From positions 1 through 38,345 of the forward strand of contig DQKS01000100.1 of NCBI GenBank assembly GCA_015660645.1: 38,345 nucleotides of DNA, read 5' to 3'. Made by a program: the position numbers and the translations under genes. Shown in pieces: positions 25,538 through 35,828 of this stretch; position 1 is the first letter of the stretch; every line of letters starts with the position of its first letter. This DNA is from Gammaproteobacteria bacterium (GTDB taxonomy: Bacteria; Pseudomonadota; Gammaproteobacteria; Magnimaribacterales; Magnimaribacteraceae). The notes under the pieces were generated by a model. The model did no database searches. It worked only from the letters and a program-made list of their open reading frames with translations, and was not told the DNA's origin.

Positions 25538-26770
25538 TTAATTCTCTAATTGAAAAATTAAAAAGAAAGCAGCCAAGAAAAGAGGGATAGTAAATAAAAA
25601 AGGAAAGATTAAATTTGCTTGATAAAGAAAACCACTAAAAAGTGGGCCTAAAGCAAACCCTATACCAGGTGCAACCATTGACATGCCTACTGCAGCTCCT
25701 TGATTATTAGGATCTGCATTTAAAGATGCGGCGGCAGTATAGCCTGGCGTAGCCAATCCCATGCCCAACCCCATTAAACTCATTCCAACAAGAACCCCGG
25801 TAAAATCATAAGAGAGTGATATCACTAGTGCACTTAGAATAAACAGAGGGATGGACCATGCAATTAAACGCAACGGAGATCCTTTAAACCTTTGTACTAT
25901 AGTAAGTTGGGAAACAATAGACATTGCTGCCATGGATCCTAAAGCTATAGCTGTAGATTTAGCTGTTTCGTTTAGAGTTAACAGGAATTTATCTTGTAAA
26001 TAGTAAGCCGTAACAGACTGAACCATAGCAAAGCTGGTAAAGACTATAACGCCTATAGCAAGAAGAAATTTAAGATTCTTATCTAACACCGGCCTGACGC
26101 CAATGTTTTTTGATATTTTTGTATTGCCAGAAGGCAGAAAAAGAAAAGCAAAAATAATAGCTGCAACCATAATAAAAGACATAATTAACAGAGGAGTAAG
26201 CAAACCAAAATTCTGAATATCAACAGAAAATAAATTAATGCCAATTAATGACCCAACCAAAATTGGTCCTGCTATGGTACCAATGTTATTAGCAGCTCCA
26301 AATTTCCCCATACCCGATGAACGGTCTTCATCACTTGTAATATCAGCTACGTAAGCCCCTGTTGCAGGCCTTGAAGCCGCTCCTAGTGCTGAATTTACCA
26401 TTCTGGCTATTAACAAAATGATTAATAAGTTAATGGAGGAAAGATACCCAATTAGTCCATAAGAAACAAAGAAACAAAATAATAAAGTCGATAAAACATA
26501 TCCTGAAAGGCCCATAATCAGTACCACCTTTCTTCCTATTCGATCACTCAATCTTCCCCAATAGGGAGTAAATACAATAAACATAGCCGCAGATATTGAA
26601 ACAAGACTATTGATTTGAATTTCTGAAAATCCAAACTCTCTTCCTATGATTGGCATTGATTGCCAATAAACAGATTGACCCATACTTACAAACACTACGA
26701 TGAACATCAATATTGAAAGGACTTTATTGTCGGTCCGCTTCAAGTCTGTAGATCCCTCTAGATTCTCCAT
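25538..26770 (-). CDS. MFS transporter, drug-efflux (TetA-like) type
   Basis: Twelve-helix major facilitator protein of 410 residues. Motif A of drug:H+ antiporters is visible as GRLSDRIGRKVVL near residues 71-83, and the fifth helix has the antiporter-like GAANNIGTIAGPILVG (motif C) near 160-175, preceded by RPATGAYVADIT. This points to an exporter in the DHA1 group, but the substrate cannot be read. Its ATG shares one base with the stop of the oligopeptidase gene (TAATG), so the two are co-translated. It precedes sdhC on the same strand. Confidence 0.85.
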   Translation of the reverse strand: MENLEGSTDLKRTDNKVLSILMFIVVFVSMGQSVYWQSMPIIGREFGFSEIQINSLVSISAAMFIVFTPYWGRLSDRIGRKVVLIMGLSGYVLSTLLFCFFVSYGLIGYLSSINLLIILLIARMVNSALGAASRPATGAYVADITSDEDRSSGMGKFGAANNIGTIAGPILVGSLIGINLFSVDIQNFGLLTPLLIMSFIMVAAIIFAFLFLPSGNTKISKNIGVRPVLDKNLKFLLAIGVIVFTSFAMVQSVTAYYLQDKFLLTLNETAKSTAIALGSMAAMSIVSQLTIVQRFKGSPLRLIAWSIPLFILSALVISLSYDFTGVLVGMSLMGLGMGLATPGYTAAASLNADPNNQGAAVGMSMVAPGIGFALGPLFSGFLYQANLIFPFLFTIPLFLAAFFLIFQLEN

Positions 26771-28908
26771 TAATTATTATCTGATCTTAAAAGAAAAGCA
26801 TACTCCATAGCGACTTCTTCTAAACTTGCGAATCTTCCACTAACACCACCATGTCCAGCAGATAGATTAACTTTAAATAGAATTGGATTAGTAGAAGTAG
26901 TGTTGTCTCTCAGTTTCGCAACATATTTCGCTGGTTCATAATATTGAACTTGCGAATCCCACAATCCTGCAGTTACTAATATGCTCGGATAAGAATAAGC
27001 ACTTATATTGTCATACGGTGAATATCGCATCATATAATTAAATTCTTTTTTATTAGCTGGATTACCCCACTCATCATATTCGCCTGTTGTTAAAGGTATG
27101 GAGGCATCAGACATTGTTGTTATAACATCAACAAAAGGTACATTAGAAATAATACCGTTATACAAATTGGGTTCCATATTCATTACCGAACCCATTAATA
27201 AACCTCCTGCACTTCCACCTCCAGCATAAATTCTTCCTTTCTCGCCAAAACCTAATTTTAATAACCCTTTGGTTACATCAATAAAATCATGAAAAGTATT
27301 CAATTTATTAAATGTTTTTCCGTCCTCATACCAATGCCTACCTAATTCTTGACCTCCTCTTACATGAGCAATAGCAAAAATAAAACCTCTATCAAGCAAA
27401 GAAAGTCTGGTTGAGCTAAATCCTGCATCTACGGATATCCCGTAAGACCCATAACCGTAAACAAAAAGTGGGTTTTTCCCTTTCTTATACAAATCTCTAC
27501 GGTAAACAAAAGAAACAGGGATGAGAGTTCCATCTCTGCCTTTTATTTCTTTTCTCTGAACTTTATAAAGACTTGGAGAAAAAGGGCCTTTTACTTCAGC
27601 TTGTTTTAGCTTACGTTTTCTACCATTCTTAAGGTCAATGGAATAAATAGAGTCTGGTGATCTCATACTAGAATACCCGTAATAGAATTTAGTACTTTTG
27701 TATTCAGGATTAGCTGCTAAATATGCCGTATACGAAGGGTCATTAAAACTAACTCTTTTTTCAAATTTACCATTCTGATCTAATATTCTTAATTTTCTTA
27801 GACCAGATTCTCTTTCCATCAATACTAAGTTCTTTGGATAGGCCAAAACTGATTGGAGCAGCACATGATCTCTATGCGGGATAATTTCTTTCCATTGCGA
27901 CCTTTTTTTTGATTTCGCTAAAACAGTTTCCAAAAGTCGAAAATTCTTTGCTTTCCAATTGGAGTGAATTAAGAAACGCTTTTGTTCAGGATCATGCTCT
28001 ACTGAATACAAATGATTCAAAGTCCTTGGAAAGAAAACAGAAGGCTTTTCTAAAGGATTAGAGCTTTTTATTAGAAGAGTTTCAGAACTGTTAGTGCTAG
28101 AAATATCTATTTCAATAAATTCCATAGATCTTGAATTCCCAACCGACACATGAAAAGTAGGATCATGTTCCTCATAAATCAGAACATCTTCTGATTGCTT
28201 TGATCCCATTGAATGACGGTAGACTTGGAAAGGCAGAAGAGTTTCAGGATCTCTTCTAACATAAAAAAAATAAGCGCTATCTGAAGACCATGCCATATCA
28301 CCAGAAGTATCTTTAATAACTTGGGCAGATACTTCCCCAGATAACAAATCCTTGAACCTAATTGAATACTGACGCCTTCCTGTTGTATCTTCGGCATAAG
28401 CCAGTTCTTGCTCGGTCGGAGCAATACTCCAATTAGCTAATTGATAAAAATCTGAGTTAATGGCTAATTCATTCACATCCAATAAGACCTGTTCAGGAGC
28501 ATTCTTGTTGGTTCGCCTTATGTATATAGGATGCTCTTTATTTGGTTTATATCGCCTATAATATTCATAAGCACCCATCCTGATAGGTACAGAATCTTCC
28601 TTCTTAGGAATTCTGTCTGTTATTTCCTTAAAAAGCTTCTTTCTTAAATCTTGACCTGAAGTAAACCAATCTTCTAAGTATTCATTCTCTCGTTTAAGAT
28701 GGTTTAAAACCTTCTTACTCTTCCTTGAGTCGTCTCTCATCCAATAATAATTATCGACTCTTTCTATCCCATGGGCCTCCATGATAAAAGGAACCTTCTT
28801 TGGTGAGGGCGCTTTAAGTTCTGTCAATTCTTTGCTCTGTATTTGGTTGATATTAGAAAAGAAAAAGCAGACTAACAGAAAAATCTTGATACACCCCCAA
28901 TCTTTCAT
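26770..28908 (-). CDS. ptrB: Oligopeptidase B-like S9A serine peptidase with signal peptide
   Basis: Prolyl-oligopeptidase family enzyme that cuts short peptides after basic residues. The 712 residues start with a hydrophobic signal sequence (about residues 6-25) not found in cytoplasmic E. coli PtrB. A beta-propeller follows (about 90-430) and then an alpha/beta-hydrolase domain with the nucleophile in GGGSAGGLLMGS (about S566), Asp in GLWDSQVQYYEPAKYVA (about D651) and His in AGHGGVSGR (about H686). All three catalytic residues are present. The export signal suggests a periplasmic role in using peptides. It shares one base with der upstream and with the MFS gene downstream. Confidence 0.92.
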   Translation of the reverse strand: MKDWGCIKIFLLVCFFFSNINQIQSKELTELKAPSPKKVPFIMEAHGIERVDNYYWMRDDSRKSKKVLNHLKRENEYLEDWFTSGQDLRKKLFKEITDRIPKKEDSVPIRMGAYEYYRRYKPNKEHPIYIRRTNKNAPEQVLLDVNELAINSDFYQLANWSIAPTEQELAYAEDTTGRRQYSIRFKDLLSGEVSAQVIKDTSGDMAWSSDSAYFFYVRRDPETLLPFQVYRHSMGSKQSEDVLIYEEHDPTFHVSVGNSRSMEFIEIDISSTNSSETLLIKSSNPLEKPSVFFPRTLNHLYSVEHDPEQKRFLIHSNWKAKNFRLLETVLAKSKKRSQWKEIIPHRDHVLLQSVLAYPKNLVLMERESGLRKLRILDQNGKFEKRVSFNDPSYTAYLAANPEYKSTKFYYGYSSMRSPDSIYSIDLKNGRKRKLKQAEVKGPFSPSLYKVQRKEIKGRDGTLIPVSFVYRRDLYKKGKNPLFVYGYGSYGISVDAGFSSTRLSLLDRGFIFAIAHVRGGQELGRHWYEDGKTFNKLNTFHDFIDVTKGLLKLGFGEKGRIYAGGGSAGGLLMGSVMNMEPNLYNGIISNVPFVDVITTMSDASIPLTTGEYDEWGNPANKKEFNYMMRYSPYDNISAYSYPSILVTAGLWDSQVQYYEPAKYVAKLRDNTTSTNPILFKVNLSAGHGGVSGRFASLEEVAMEYAFLLRSDNN

Positions 28909-30287
28909 TATTTTTTCCTTCTTTTAACCAAACGCATTCTTTTCTTCTTCTGTCTATCAGTCAAGATATTAGGCTTATCTTTAAAGGGGTTCTCTTTCTC
29001 GCTAAATTTTATTACAAGTGGGGTTGATCCTAATTTTAAGTGGGTTCGATAAAAATTTTCTAAAAACTTCTTATAAGAATCTGCAATTAACTTAAGGTTA
29101 TTACCATGAAGAATTATAGTAGGAGGGTTTTTTCCACCTGCATGAGCATACCTTAATTTAGGTCTAAACCTTCCTGACATTGGAGGGGGTTGTCTTTGCA
29201 AGGCAGCTTTTAAAATCTTGTTTAAAATTGGTGTCTGTAGTTCTTTAATGCTTGAAAGGTAAGCCTTTTCAGCTAATTTTATTAGGACATTGATTCCTTT
29301 CCCCTCTTTTGCTGATATAAATTGTGTTTCTAAGAAACTAGCAAATCTTAGCTTCCTGTGAATATTTTCTTTTAAATCCTCTTTTTGTTTCTTTGAAAGT
29401 AGATCCAATTTATTGGCGGCTATAATAGCCGGCCTTCCTAAAGCAAGAGCCAAACCTAAAAGGTGAATATCTTGATCTACAATTGTTTCAGATGAATCCA
29501 GTACCAAAATTACTACGCTCGCCCTCCTAATAGATTCTAAAGATTGAGAAACAGATGATTTCTCCGTCTCCTCTCTTATTGATCTTTTTCTTCTCATTCC
29601 GGCTGTGTCAACAAGTGTAATGTTCTTGCCATTCCAATTAAGGGGAACTTCTATTGAATCCCTTGTAGTGCCTGATTCAGAAGAAACTAAAACCCTCTCT
29701 TCTCCTATTAATTTATTAATAAGTGTAGATTTCCCAGCATTTGGTCTACCTATTATTGATATTTTTATATCTTCTTCTAAGAATTGATCCTCATTAAAAT
29801 CTTTGTCTTCAAGGTCTTCTAAGACGATCCTTATATCGTCGATACCTTGATTATGAGCAGCCGAGAATCCAATTAATTCTTTAAATCCTAGTTTTTCAAA
29901 TTCTGCTAGATTAGCTTGTTGTCTGAACCCATCAACTTTATTTATTAAAAGGTATATTTGTTTGTTGGTCTTTCTTAAAGAAGATGCAATATCTTCATCT
30001 AAAGGCATTAGTCCATCTATAGCATCAACAAGAAAAAATAAGATGTCTGCCTCTTCAATTGCATTCTCAGCCTGACGCTTAACAGCTATAGATATATCGT
30101 TTCCTTCTAGACTAATTCCTCCTGTATCTATAAGTACAGTAGAAGAATTCCTTAAGTGACCATATTGCCTATCTCTAGTTAAGCCAGCGAAATCAGCTAC
30201 TAGAGCAGATTTTGATCCAGTCAGTATATTAAATAAAGTTGATTTACCAACATTTGGCCTACCAACTATGGCGACTACAGATGACAT
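28908..30287 (-). CDS. der: GTPase Der (EngA)
   Basis: Ribosome-assembly GTPase with two tandem G domains, essential for 50S maturation. The 459 residues show G domain 1 (GRPNVGKSTLFN at 8-19, DTGG near 53, NKVD near 116) and G domain 2 (GRPNAGKSTLIN near 181-192, DTAGM near 228, NKLD near 292), then the C-terminal KH-like domain with a basic tail (KKKRMRLVKRRKK). All elements are intact. It is the tail of the bamB-yfgM-hisS-ispG run; 32 bases separate it from bamB. Confidence 0.98.
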   Translation of the reverse strand: MSSVVAIVGRPNVGKSTLFNILTGSKSALVADFAGLTRDRQYGHLRNSSTVLIDTGGISLEGNDISIAVKRQAENAIEEADILFFLVDAIDGLMPLDEDIASSLRKTNKQIYLLINKVDGFRQQANLAEFEKLGFKELIGFSAAHNQGIDDIRIVLEDLEDKDFNEDQFLEEDIKISIIGRPNAGKSTLINKLIGEERVLVSSESGTTRDSIEVPLNWNGKNITLVDTAGMRRKRSIREETEKSSVSQSLESIRRASVVILVLDSSETIVDQDIHLLGLALALGRPAIIAANKLDLLSKKQKEDLKENIHRKLRFASFLETQFISAKEGKGINVLIKLAEKAYLSSIKELQTPILNKILKAALQRQPPPMSGRFRPKLRYAHAGGKNPPTIILHGNNLKLIADSYKKFLENFYRTHLKLGSTPLVIKFSEKENPFKDKPNILTDRQKKKRMRLVKRRKK

Positions 30288-30319
30288 TACATACCTAAGT
30301 TAAAAAGTCTAAAGAAGAA

Positions 30320-31483
30320 CTAACTAACAGAAAGATAAATTAATCTTCCTGAATCGTCTACAACAACAAGATAAGAACCTTCAGAAACTATCTCCAATAT
30401 AGGCCTGTTAGTTACCTTTTTTCTGCCGACAAAAGATCCGTCTTTAGAATCAAGAATATGAACATAACCTTCAAAATCTCCAATCGCAACATTATTTCCT
30501 AGGGCTACAGGAGAGGAAACCCCTCTAAGTTTTAAACCATCTTGTTGCCAGAGTATAGCCCCGGTAGATAATCCAAATGCTTTTATAGAATCTTTCTCAT
30601 CTATCGCTATTATTCTTGATCTCACAGAAACAAGGTCATGAACAGACGATATCTTTTCTTGCCAAGCAATTTGCCCTTTTTGTAAATCGATTGCTGTTAT
30701 ATTGCCTTGGTAAGAAGCTGATACCAGTACATCATTAGAAACAACAGACTTACCATCTACATCTACAACCCGATCAAGTTCGGACTTTCCTTCGTTGATT
30801 GTGACCGGAATCTCTAACCTAATAGCTCCTGAATCGGGATAAATCATAGATACTTTTCCATTTGCAAACCCAGTAAATATAAATCCTTTAGCTAGAATTG
30901 GAGTTGCTGTACCTCTTAAGGTTAATTTTGGGATTGAATTTTGATGTACCCATTTGAGTTCTCCGGTCTTTATATTAAAACCGGTTATTTTCCCGTCTGA
31001 AGTTTGGGCTGCGACGATACTTCCATTAGTTACTGGAGGCGACAATATCTCACTAGATACTTGAGATCTCCAGACTTCAGTTCCGTCCTTAAAATCTAAT
31101 GCAACAAGATCTCCGTCCAAAGTTCCATAAAATATTTTTTTGAAACCTACAGTAACAGCTCCAGACACTAAATCTTCAGTCTCTTTGCTCCATATATCTG
31201 ACCCAGAATCTGAGTCCACTGCGATTAAGTAACCATTAGACGAGATATGAATAATTGTATTATTAGATATAGAGGGAACTAACCTTCCAAAATTATTATC
31301 ACTTCCAAATTTTTTATTCCATTCCACATCTAAGCTAACGCTCTCTGTAATTCTTATTAACTCTGCTGGTACTTCATTTTCTTCTTCATCATCACCCCAA
31401 AATTTTAATCCACTTAAGGATGAACAAGCATCCAAAGAGAGAAATAAAACTGAAACGTACAAAATCCTAGTAATTTTATTCAT
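30320..31483 (-). CDS. bamB: Outer-membrane assembly lipoprotein BamB
   Basis: Lipoprotein of the BAM complex that helps insert beta-barrel proteins such as BtuB. The 387 residues begin with a lipoprotein signal peptide ending in the lipobox LDAC (cysteine at residue 20), followed by an eight-bladed PQQ-like propeller whose repeats are visible as DSGSDIWSKE, DGTEVWRSQ, TGELKWVHQ, KGQIAWQEK and TGAILWQQD. It directly follows yfgM (stop and start adjacent) and precedes der, the usual gammaproteobacterial order. Confidence 0.96.
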   Translation of the reverse strand: MNKITRILYVSVLFLSLDACSSLSGLKFWGDDEEENEVPAELIRITESVSLDVEWNKKFGSDNNFGRLVPSISNNTIIHISSNGYLIAVDSDSGSDIWSKETEDLVSGAVTVGFKKIFYGTLDGDLVALDFKDGTEVWRSQVSSEILSPPVTNGSIVAAQTSDGKITGFNIKTGELKWVHQNSIPKLTLRGTATPILAKGFIFTGFANGKVSMIYPDSGAIRLEIPVTINEGKSELDRVVDVDGKSVVSNDVLVSASYQGNITAIDLQKGQIAWQEKISSVHDLVSVRSRIIAIDEKDSIKAFGLSTGAILWQQDGLKLRGVSSPVALGNNVAIGDFEGYVHILDSKDGSFVGRKKVTNRPILEIVSEGSYLVVVDDSGRLIYLSVS

Positions 31484-32119
31484 TTATCCATCCTCTTGAA
31501 GGTCTGAAATTTTCATACTTATTAGGGATTTAATGGGTTGACTATTGCTTAGTTCCAAAGCTTGCAAATAACTTAACTTGGCTTTATTAATCTGATTGAG
31601 TGATCTCTCAGCATCTCCTCTTACTTCAAATAAACTTGCCGTTAAAGTTTTTTCTTCTTTCAAGAGATCTAAAGCAGCTTGAGGACTGTCTTGTTCTAAG
31701 AAAATCTTCGCCAGTCTTAGCTTAGCAATACTTCGTACTGGATTAAACTTACTATCCCAAGAAGAAGATCTAGCTATAACCCAATTTAAATGTTGTTCAG
31801 CCTGCTCAAGATTACTCTCTTCTACACCAATCTTGGCTAAATGTAATGCTGCGAAATCTGCATACAAAGTATCAGAATAAAGATCTATAATTTCTTTGGC
31901 CTTAGTCTTCTTATCAGTTAATGTTGAGCTTAGAAAGTCATCATAAAGCCTAGCTGATTCAAACTCATTAACATTTGAAGAAGATATGGAATAATCTCTA
32001 TAAACGATAAAAATTACTGAAGCTGCTAGAAGCATTCCTAGTATGTATTTATATTTATCCCACCAAACAGATAAAAGGTCTATTTGCTCTTCAGGTGAAG
32101 CTGAAAAAAAGTTTGCCAT
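31484..32119 (-). CDS. yfgM: YfgM/AncA family inner-membrane TPR protein
   Basis: Single-pass inner-membrane protein with a periplasmic TPR domain; E. coli YfgM binds the SecYEG translocon and PpiD. The 211 residues start with a cytoplasmic segment (SPEEQIDLLSVWWDKYK), a transmembrane helix about residues 27-45, and then helical TPR-like repeats to the end. It lies 12 bases after hisS and abuts bamB, exactly where yfgM is expected. Sequence divergence is high in this family, so position supports the call. Confidence 0.92.
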   Translation of the reverse strand: MANFFSASPEEQIDLLSVWWDKYKYILGMLLAASVIFIVYRDYSISSSNVNEFESARLYDDFLSSTLTDKKTKAKEIIDLYSDTLYADFAALHLAKIGVEESNLEQAEQHLNWVIARSSSWDSKFNPVRSIAKLRLAKIFLEQDSPQAALDLLKEEKTLTASLFEVRGDAERSLNQINKAKLSYLQALELSNSQPIKSLISMKISDLQEDG

Positions 32120-32131
32120 TATTTTTCCTTT

Positions 32132-33409
32132 TTACTTTTTAAATGAATTCTCTAGCTTGTCTATTAAGCTTTCTATATCCATTGTTTCTTGTTCTGATTT
32201 TTCCCTAAGGTCTTTACAAGAAATAACCTTATCTTCAAGTTCGGTATCTCCTAAAACAAGTGCAAACCTTGCACCTGATTTATCAGCCTTCTTAAATTGA
32301 GACCCAGCACTTTCTGACCCTAAATTTACTTTTAAGTTCAGATTAGGAATTCTATCTCTTATTTGTTCAGCAAGCACCATCGCTTTTAAAATACTTTCGT
32401 CCCCAAAGCATACAAAAAAGCAATCTACACTTTGATCTTCAACTAATTTACTGTCTCCAGAATCTTGAAGTAGCAAGATAAGCCTCTCCATTCCTATAGA
32501 AAAACCTATAGCCGGACAGGCCTTTCCTCCAAGTTCTTCAATTAAATTATCATATCTTCCACCAGCACAAACGGTATCTTGAGAACCAAGACTACTAGTT
32601 TTCCATTCAAAAACAGTTTTATTGTAATAATCCAAACCTCTAACTAGATTGGGGTTTACTGCATAAGAAATTCCAAGCATTTCCAATATGTTAATAAGTT
32701 TTCTGAAATGGTTTTCCGATTCTTCATCCAGATAATCAGTTATCTTCGGAGCACCTTTTAACAACGACTGAATCTCTGGTGACTTTGAATCAAGAATTCT
32801 TAATGGGTTCTCATGCAACTTCCTTACCAAATCATCATCTAAATTTTCTCTCAGAGGAGCAAAAAATTCCAACAGATCCTTGGTGTAGTTCAACCTAGTA
32901 TTTTCATTACCAATGCTATTTATTTCAAGGTAGACGTTTTCTTCTATCCCTAGCTTCTTCCATAACCTTGAGGATAGCTGAATAATCTCTGCATCTATTT
33001 CAGGACCATGGATCCCAAAAACTTCTACACTAGATTGATGAAATTGCCTTGATCTTCCTTTCTGTGGTCTTTCATATCTAAACATAGGTCCGTTATACCA
33101 AAGGCGAGGAGAGTCTATCCTAATTAAATCATTATCTATACAGGCTCTAACGCAACTAGCTGTTCCTTCAGGTCTAAGAGAGATACTATCTCCACCTTTA
33201 TCTTCAAACGTGTACATTTCTTTAGAAACCATATCTGAAGCTTGATTCGATCTACTAAACAGCTCCGTACTCTCCACTACTGGAAATCTAATTTCTTGAT
33301 AGCCATAAGAAGAAAAAGTACTCCTAATTATTTCTTCTGCATAAACCCAAGAAAGTACTTCTTTTGGTGGTATGTCATTCATGCCTCTTACGGATCTTAT
33401 TTTTGCCAT
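32132..33409 (-). CDS. hisS: Histidyl-tRNA synthetase
   Basis: Class IIa synthetase that charges tRNA-His. I take the ATG at 33409 (425 residues, starting MAKIRSVRGMNDIPP as in relatives) rather than an in-frame TTG at 33427, which would overlap ispG and add six non-conserved residues. Motif 2 is FRYERPQKGRSRQFHQ, the histidine-specific loop is GLDYYNKTVFEW, motif 3 is AIGFSIGMERL, and a C-terminal anticodon-binding domain follows from about residue 325. The start lies one base beyond the ispG stop, with no clear ribosome site of its own, which suggests coupling to ispG translation. Confidence 0.97.
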   Translation of the reverse strand: MAKIRSVRGMNDIPPKEVLSWVYAEEIIRSTFSSYGYQEIRFPVVESTELFSRSNQASDMVSKEMYTFEDKGGDSISLRPEGTASCVRACIDNDLIRIDSPRLWYNGPMFRYERPQKGRSRQFHQSSVEVFGIHGPEIDAEIIQLSSRLWKKLGIEENVYLEINSIGNENTRLNYTKDLLEFFAPLRENLDDDLVRKLHENPLRILDSKSPEIQSLLKGAPKITDYLDEESENHFRKLINILEMLGISYAVNPNLVRGLDYYNKTVFEWKTSSLGSQDTVCAGGRYDNLIEELGGKACPAIGFSIGMERLILLLQDSGDSKLVEDQSVDCFFVCFGDESILKAMVLAEQIRDRIPNLNLKVNLGSESAGSQFKKADKSGARFALVLGDTELEDKVISCKDLREKSEQETMDIESLIDKLENSFKK

Positions 33410-33410
33410 C

Positions 33411-34526
33411 TTAATTTGATTTAACAATAACCGAATCTTTATCCAATTTTATTTTATCTACCTTGTCTCTAATTAACTTTTCAAGATGCTCAGCTAAATT
33501 ATAACCCTCTACTTTATGATCAGGTTTCCCATCAATATAAATTAAGTTTTTAGGGGATCCTCCTGTTACTCCTATTGATGTGTGCTTTGATTCTCCTGGA
33601 CCATTAACATAACAACCTATAACGGCAACATCCAGATCTTCTTTAATATCTTCTAATCTACTTTCCAATTTATTCATTGTACCTATGACATCAAAATTCA
33701 TTCTTGAACAGGTAGGACATGCAATAAAATTTATTCCTCTTGATCGTATCTTGAGGCTTTTTAGAATGTCCCAACCTACTTTTATTTCATCTACAGGATC
33801 TGATGCCAAGGAAACACGCAAGGTATCGCCAATACCATCAAGCAGTAAAGCTCCTAAGCCTACGGCTGATTTCACCGTTCCTGATCTAAATCCTCCTGCT
33901 TCCGTTATACCTAAATGCAAAGGCTGGTCAATTAGTTTTGCTATTTTTCTATAGCTTTCAATTGTCAAAAATACATCTGATGCTTTAATGCTAAGCTTAA
34001 AATCATTAAAGTTTAGTTGTTGGAGAATGTTGATATGACCCAATGCTGATTCAACTAGGGCATCTGCATTAGGTTCGCCATATTTTATCTGAAGTTTCCT
34101 CTCCAATGAGCCTGCATTTACTCCCACTCGAATGGGAATCCCATTGTCTTTAGCAGCAGAAACTACTTGTTTAACTTTTTCTTCTTTACCAATATTACCT
34201 GGATTTATTCTTATACAATCTGCCTTTCCCTTGATGGCCTCTAATGCCATCATGTGATCAAAATGAATATCTGCGACCAATGGTAGATTTGAACCTTTCT
34301 TAATTTTTGCAAAAGCATCAGCAGAATCTTTATCCGGCACTGAAACTCTTACTATATCTGCCCCAGCATCTTCTAACTGTTTTATCTGCGCTAGAGTGCC
34401 TTTAACATCAGTAGTTTTGGTATTTGTCATGCTTTGAACAGAGATGTCTGCATCTCCACCCACAAGAACATCCCCGATTTTGATTTGACGAGATTTTCTT
34501 CTATTATTTTGATTCTTTAAATTCAC
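33411..34526 (-). CDS. ispG: 4-hydroxy-3-methylbut-2-en-1-yl diphosphate synthase
   Basis: Sixth enzyme of the MEP isoprenoid pathway, converting MEcPP to HMBPP with a [4Fe-4S] cluster; IspH (7322-8263) does the next step. The 371 residues have the TIM-barrel start ([12 protein letters not shown]) and the cluster ligands C270, C273 ([10 protein letters not shown]), C305 and E312 (CYVNGPGES), identical in position to E. coli. It lies between rodZ (one-base gap) and hisS. It relies on the Isc genes encoded a few kilobases away. Confidence 0.98.
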   Translation of the reverse strand: MNLKNQNNRRKSRQIKIGDVLVGGDADISVQSMTNTKTTDVKGTLAQIKQLEDAGADIVRVSVPDKDSADAFAKIKKGSNLPLVADIHFDHMMALEAIKGKADCIRINPGNIGKEEKVKQVVSAAKDNGIPIRVGVNAGSLERKLQIKYGEPNADALVESALGHINILQQLNFNDFKLSIKASDVFLTIESYRKIAKLIDQPLHLGITEAGGFRSGTVKSAVGLGALLLDGIGDTLRVSLASDPVDEIKVGWDILKSLKIRSRGINFIACPTCSRMNFDVIGTMNKLESRLEDIKEDLDVAVIGCYVNGPGESKHTSIGVTGGSPKNLIYIDGKPDHKVEGYNLAEHLEKLIRDKVDKIKLDKDSVIVKSN

Positions 34527-34527
34527 T

Positions 34528-35352
34528 TTACTTACCTGAAGGCAATACTACCCAACTTACGTTATTTTCCCTATTAGAAGACTCTAATAAATCGATAACT
34601 ACTCCATTAAATCTTAAAGTTGCATAATTAGCATTGCCAATCTTAATTTTAAAGGGGCCTTTTGAATTTACTTCTAGAGACGTGCCTGCTTTAGCTAATT
34701 TAAACACCAACCTCTCGGACTCATTATATACTTCCACCCAACATTCTTCTGGAAAATAGAATTGCAACAAATCTTCTAAGACTATTAGCTCTTCAGTTAC
34801 AAGAGTTTCAATGGGCTTGGTGATAGTTTTATTAAAAAGTATCTTTTCCTTATTCTCTTCTAAAATATCAGTGTCGTTATCTACTTTTATTTCAGCCCTT
34901 GAAGTAGTTTTAACCTCATCAAGCACTTTGTCATAAGAGTCTTCTGGTGCATTTTCTAATTGATCATTTTGAGAACACGAAGAAAAATAAATAAAAAATG
35001 AGAAAAAAAGAAGAAAAACTATAGGGATAATATATTTTTTAAAAGGCAGTAACTTTGACTCTAATTTTATTGATTGTTTATTAGAAGTATTTTTATAACT
35101 CTTTAAGTTTTGCAGATATTTTTCTATTATAAAATCAGGGTCTAACTCAAGTTTTTTTGCGTAAGCCCTTAAGTAGCCTTTAATATAAGGATCTCCTCCT
35201 GGCATTACCTCATAATCCTCCTCTTCAAGAGCTTGAAGATATTTCTCAGGTATATTTAATTCGGAAGAAAGTCTCTTATAACGAAGCCTCTTTTTCTTTC
35301 TTGCCTCGCTTAGGAGTTGGCCTGAAAATTTTTCTTCTAGAGGTTCAGGCAT
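34528..35352 (-). CDS. rodZ: Cytoskeletal protein RodZ
   Basis: Bitopic membrane protein that links MreB filaments to the wall-building machinery in rod-shaped cells. The 274 residues have an N-terminal HTH_25 domain (about 10-80, with [20 protein letters not shown] and [15 protein letters not shown]), a transmembrane helix at about 107-125, a variable linker, and a C-terminal DUF4115 periplasmic domain (about 190-270). It stands directly before ispG, as in E. coli. The pilF and rlmN genes usually found upstream are missing. Confidence 0.93.
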   Translation of the reverse strand: MPEPLEEKFSGQLLSEARKKKRLRYKRLSSELNIPEKYLQALEEEDYEVMPGGDPYIKGYLRAYAKKLELDPDFIIEKYLQNLKSYKNTSNKQSIKLESKLLPFKKYIIPIVFLLFFSFFIYFSSCSQNDQLENAPEDSYDKVLDEVKTTSRAEIKVDNDTDILEENKEKILFNKTITKPIETLVTEELIVLEDLLQFYFPEECWVEVYNESERLVFKLAKAGTSLEVNSKGPFKIKIGNANYATLRFNGVVIDLLESSNRENNVSWVVLPSGK

Positions 35353-35363
35353 TAAATTAAAAA

Positions 35364-35771
35364 CTAACCAGAAAAGAAATAGGCTATTTCTCTATCTGCA
35401 GATTCTGGTGAATCAGAACCGTGCACAGCGTTAGCATCAATAGAATCTGCAAAGTCTGCTCTTAAAGTTCCAGGTGCAGCTTCTTGAGGGTTAGTGCTCC
35501 CCATTACTTCTCTATATTTTGAAATAGCGTTCTCACCTTCTAGGACCTGAACTTGTATAGGTCCAGAAGTCATAAATTCTACTAATGCTGGGAAGAATGG
35601 TCTGTCTTTATGCTCAAAATAGAAACCTTCTGCCTCTTTTGCAGATAGGTGCAGTTGTTTTTTTTCTTTTATCATCAAACCTTGTTCTTCTAGCCTTGAA
35701 CAGATTTCTTCTACATGCCCTTTTGCGTAAGCGTCAGGCTTAATAATTGAGAGAGTCGTTTCTAGTGACAT
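35364..35771 (-). CDS. ndk: Nucleoside diphosphate kinase
   Basis: Balances nucleoside triphosphate pools by phosphate transfer through a phosphohistidine. I take the ATG at 35771 (135 residues, beginning [18 protein letters not shown]) because AAGGG lies eight bases upstream and the family starts there; an open frame to 35846 runs through the promoter. The active-site histidine is in [20 protein letters not shown] near the C-terminus, and [18 protein letters not shown] is the typical nucleotide-binding stretch. It follows iscX with its own promoter in between. Confidence 0.97.
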   Translation of the reverse strand: MSLETTLSIIKPDAYAKGHVEEICSRLEEQGLMIKEKKQLHLSAKEAEGFYFEHKDRPFFPALVEFMTSGPIQVQVLEGENAISKYREVMGSTNPQEAAPGTLRADFADSIDANAVHGSDSPESADREIAYFFSG

Positions 35772-35798
35772 ATTATTCCCTTGGTTAAAGAGGCGCGC

Positions 35799-35828
35799 AT
35801 TATACTTATTCACACGGAAAAAGGTTAA
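35799..35828 (-). promoter_or_regulatory. Promoter of ndk
   Basis: A perfect minus-strand -10 TATAAT (35804-35799) is followed by a GC-rich discriminator GCGCGCC, which stands out in this AT-rich genome. The best -35 is TTAACC (35828-35823) with an 18-base spacer; it overlaps the last codons of iscX. The expected start near 35792 leaves a short leader with AAGGG before the ATG at 35771. Confidence 0.65.

Noticed and set aside
33410-33427. TTG at 33427 as the start of hisS
   Set aside because: It adds six residues not typical of HisRS and overlaps ispG; ATG at 33409 gives the standard N-terminus.
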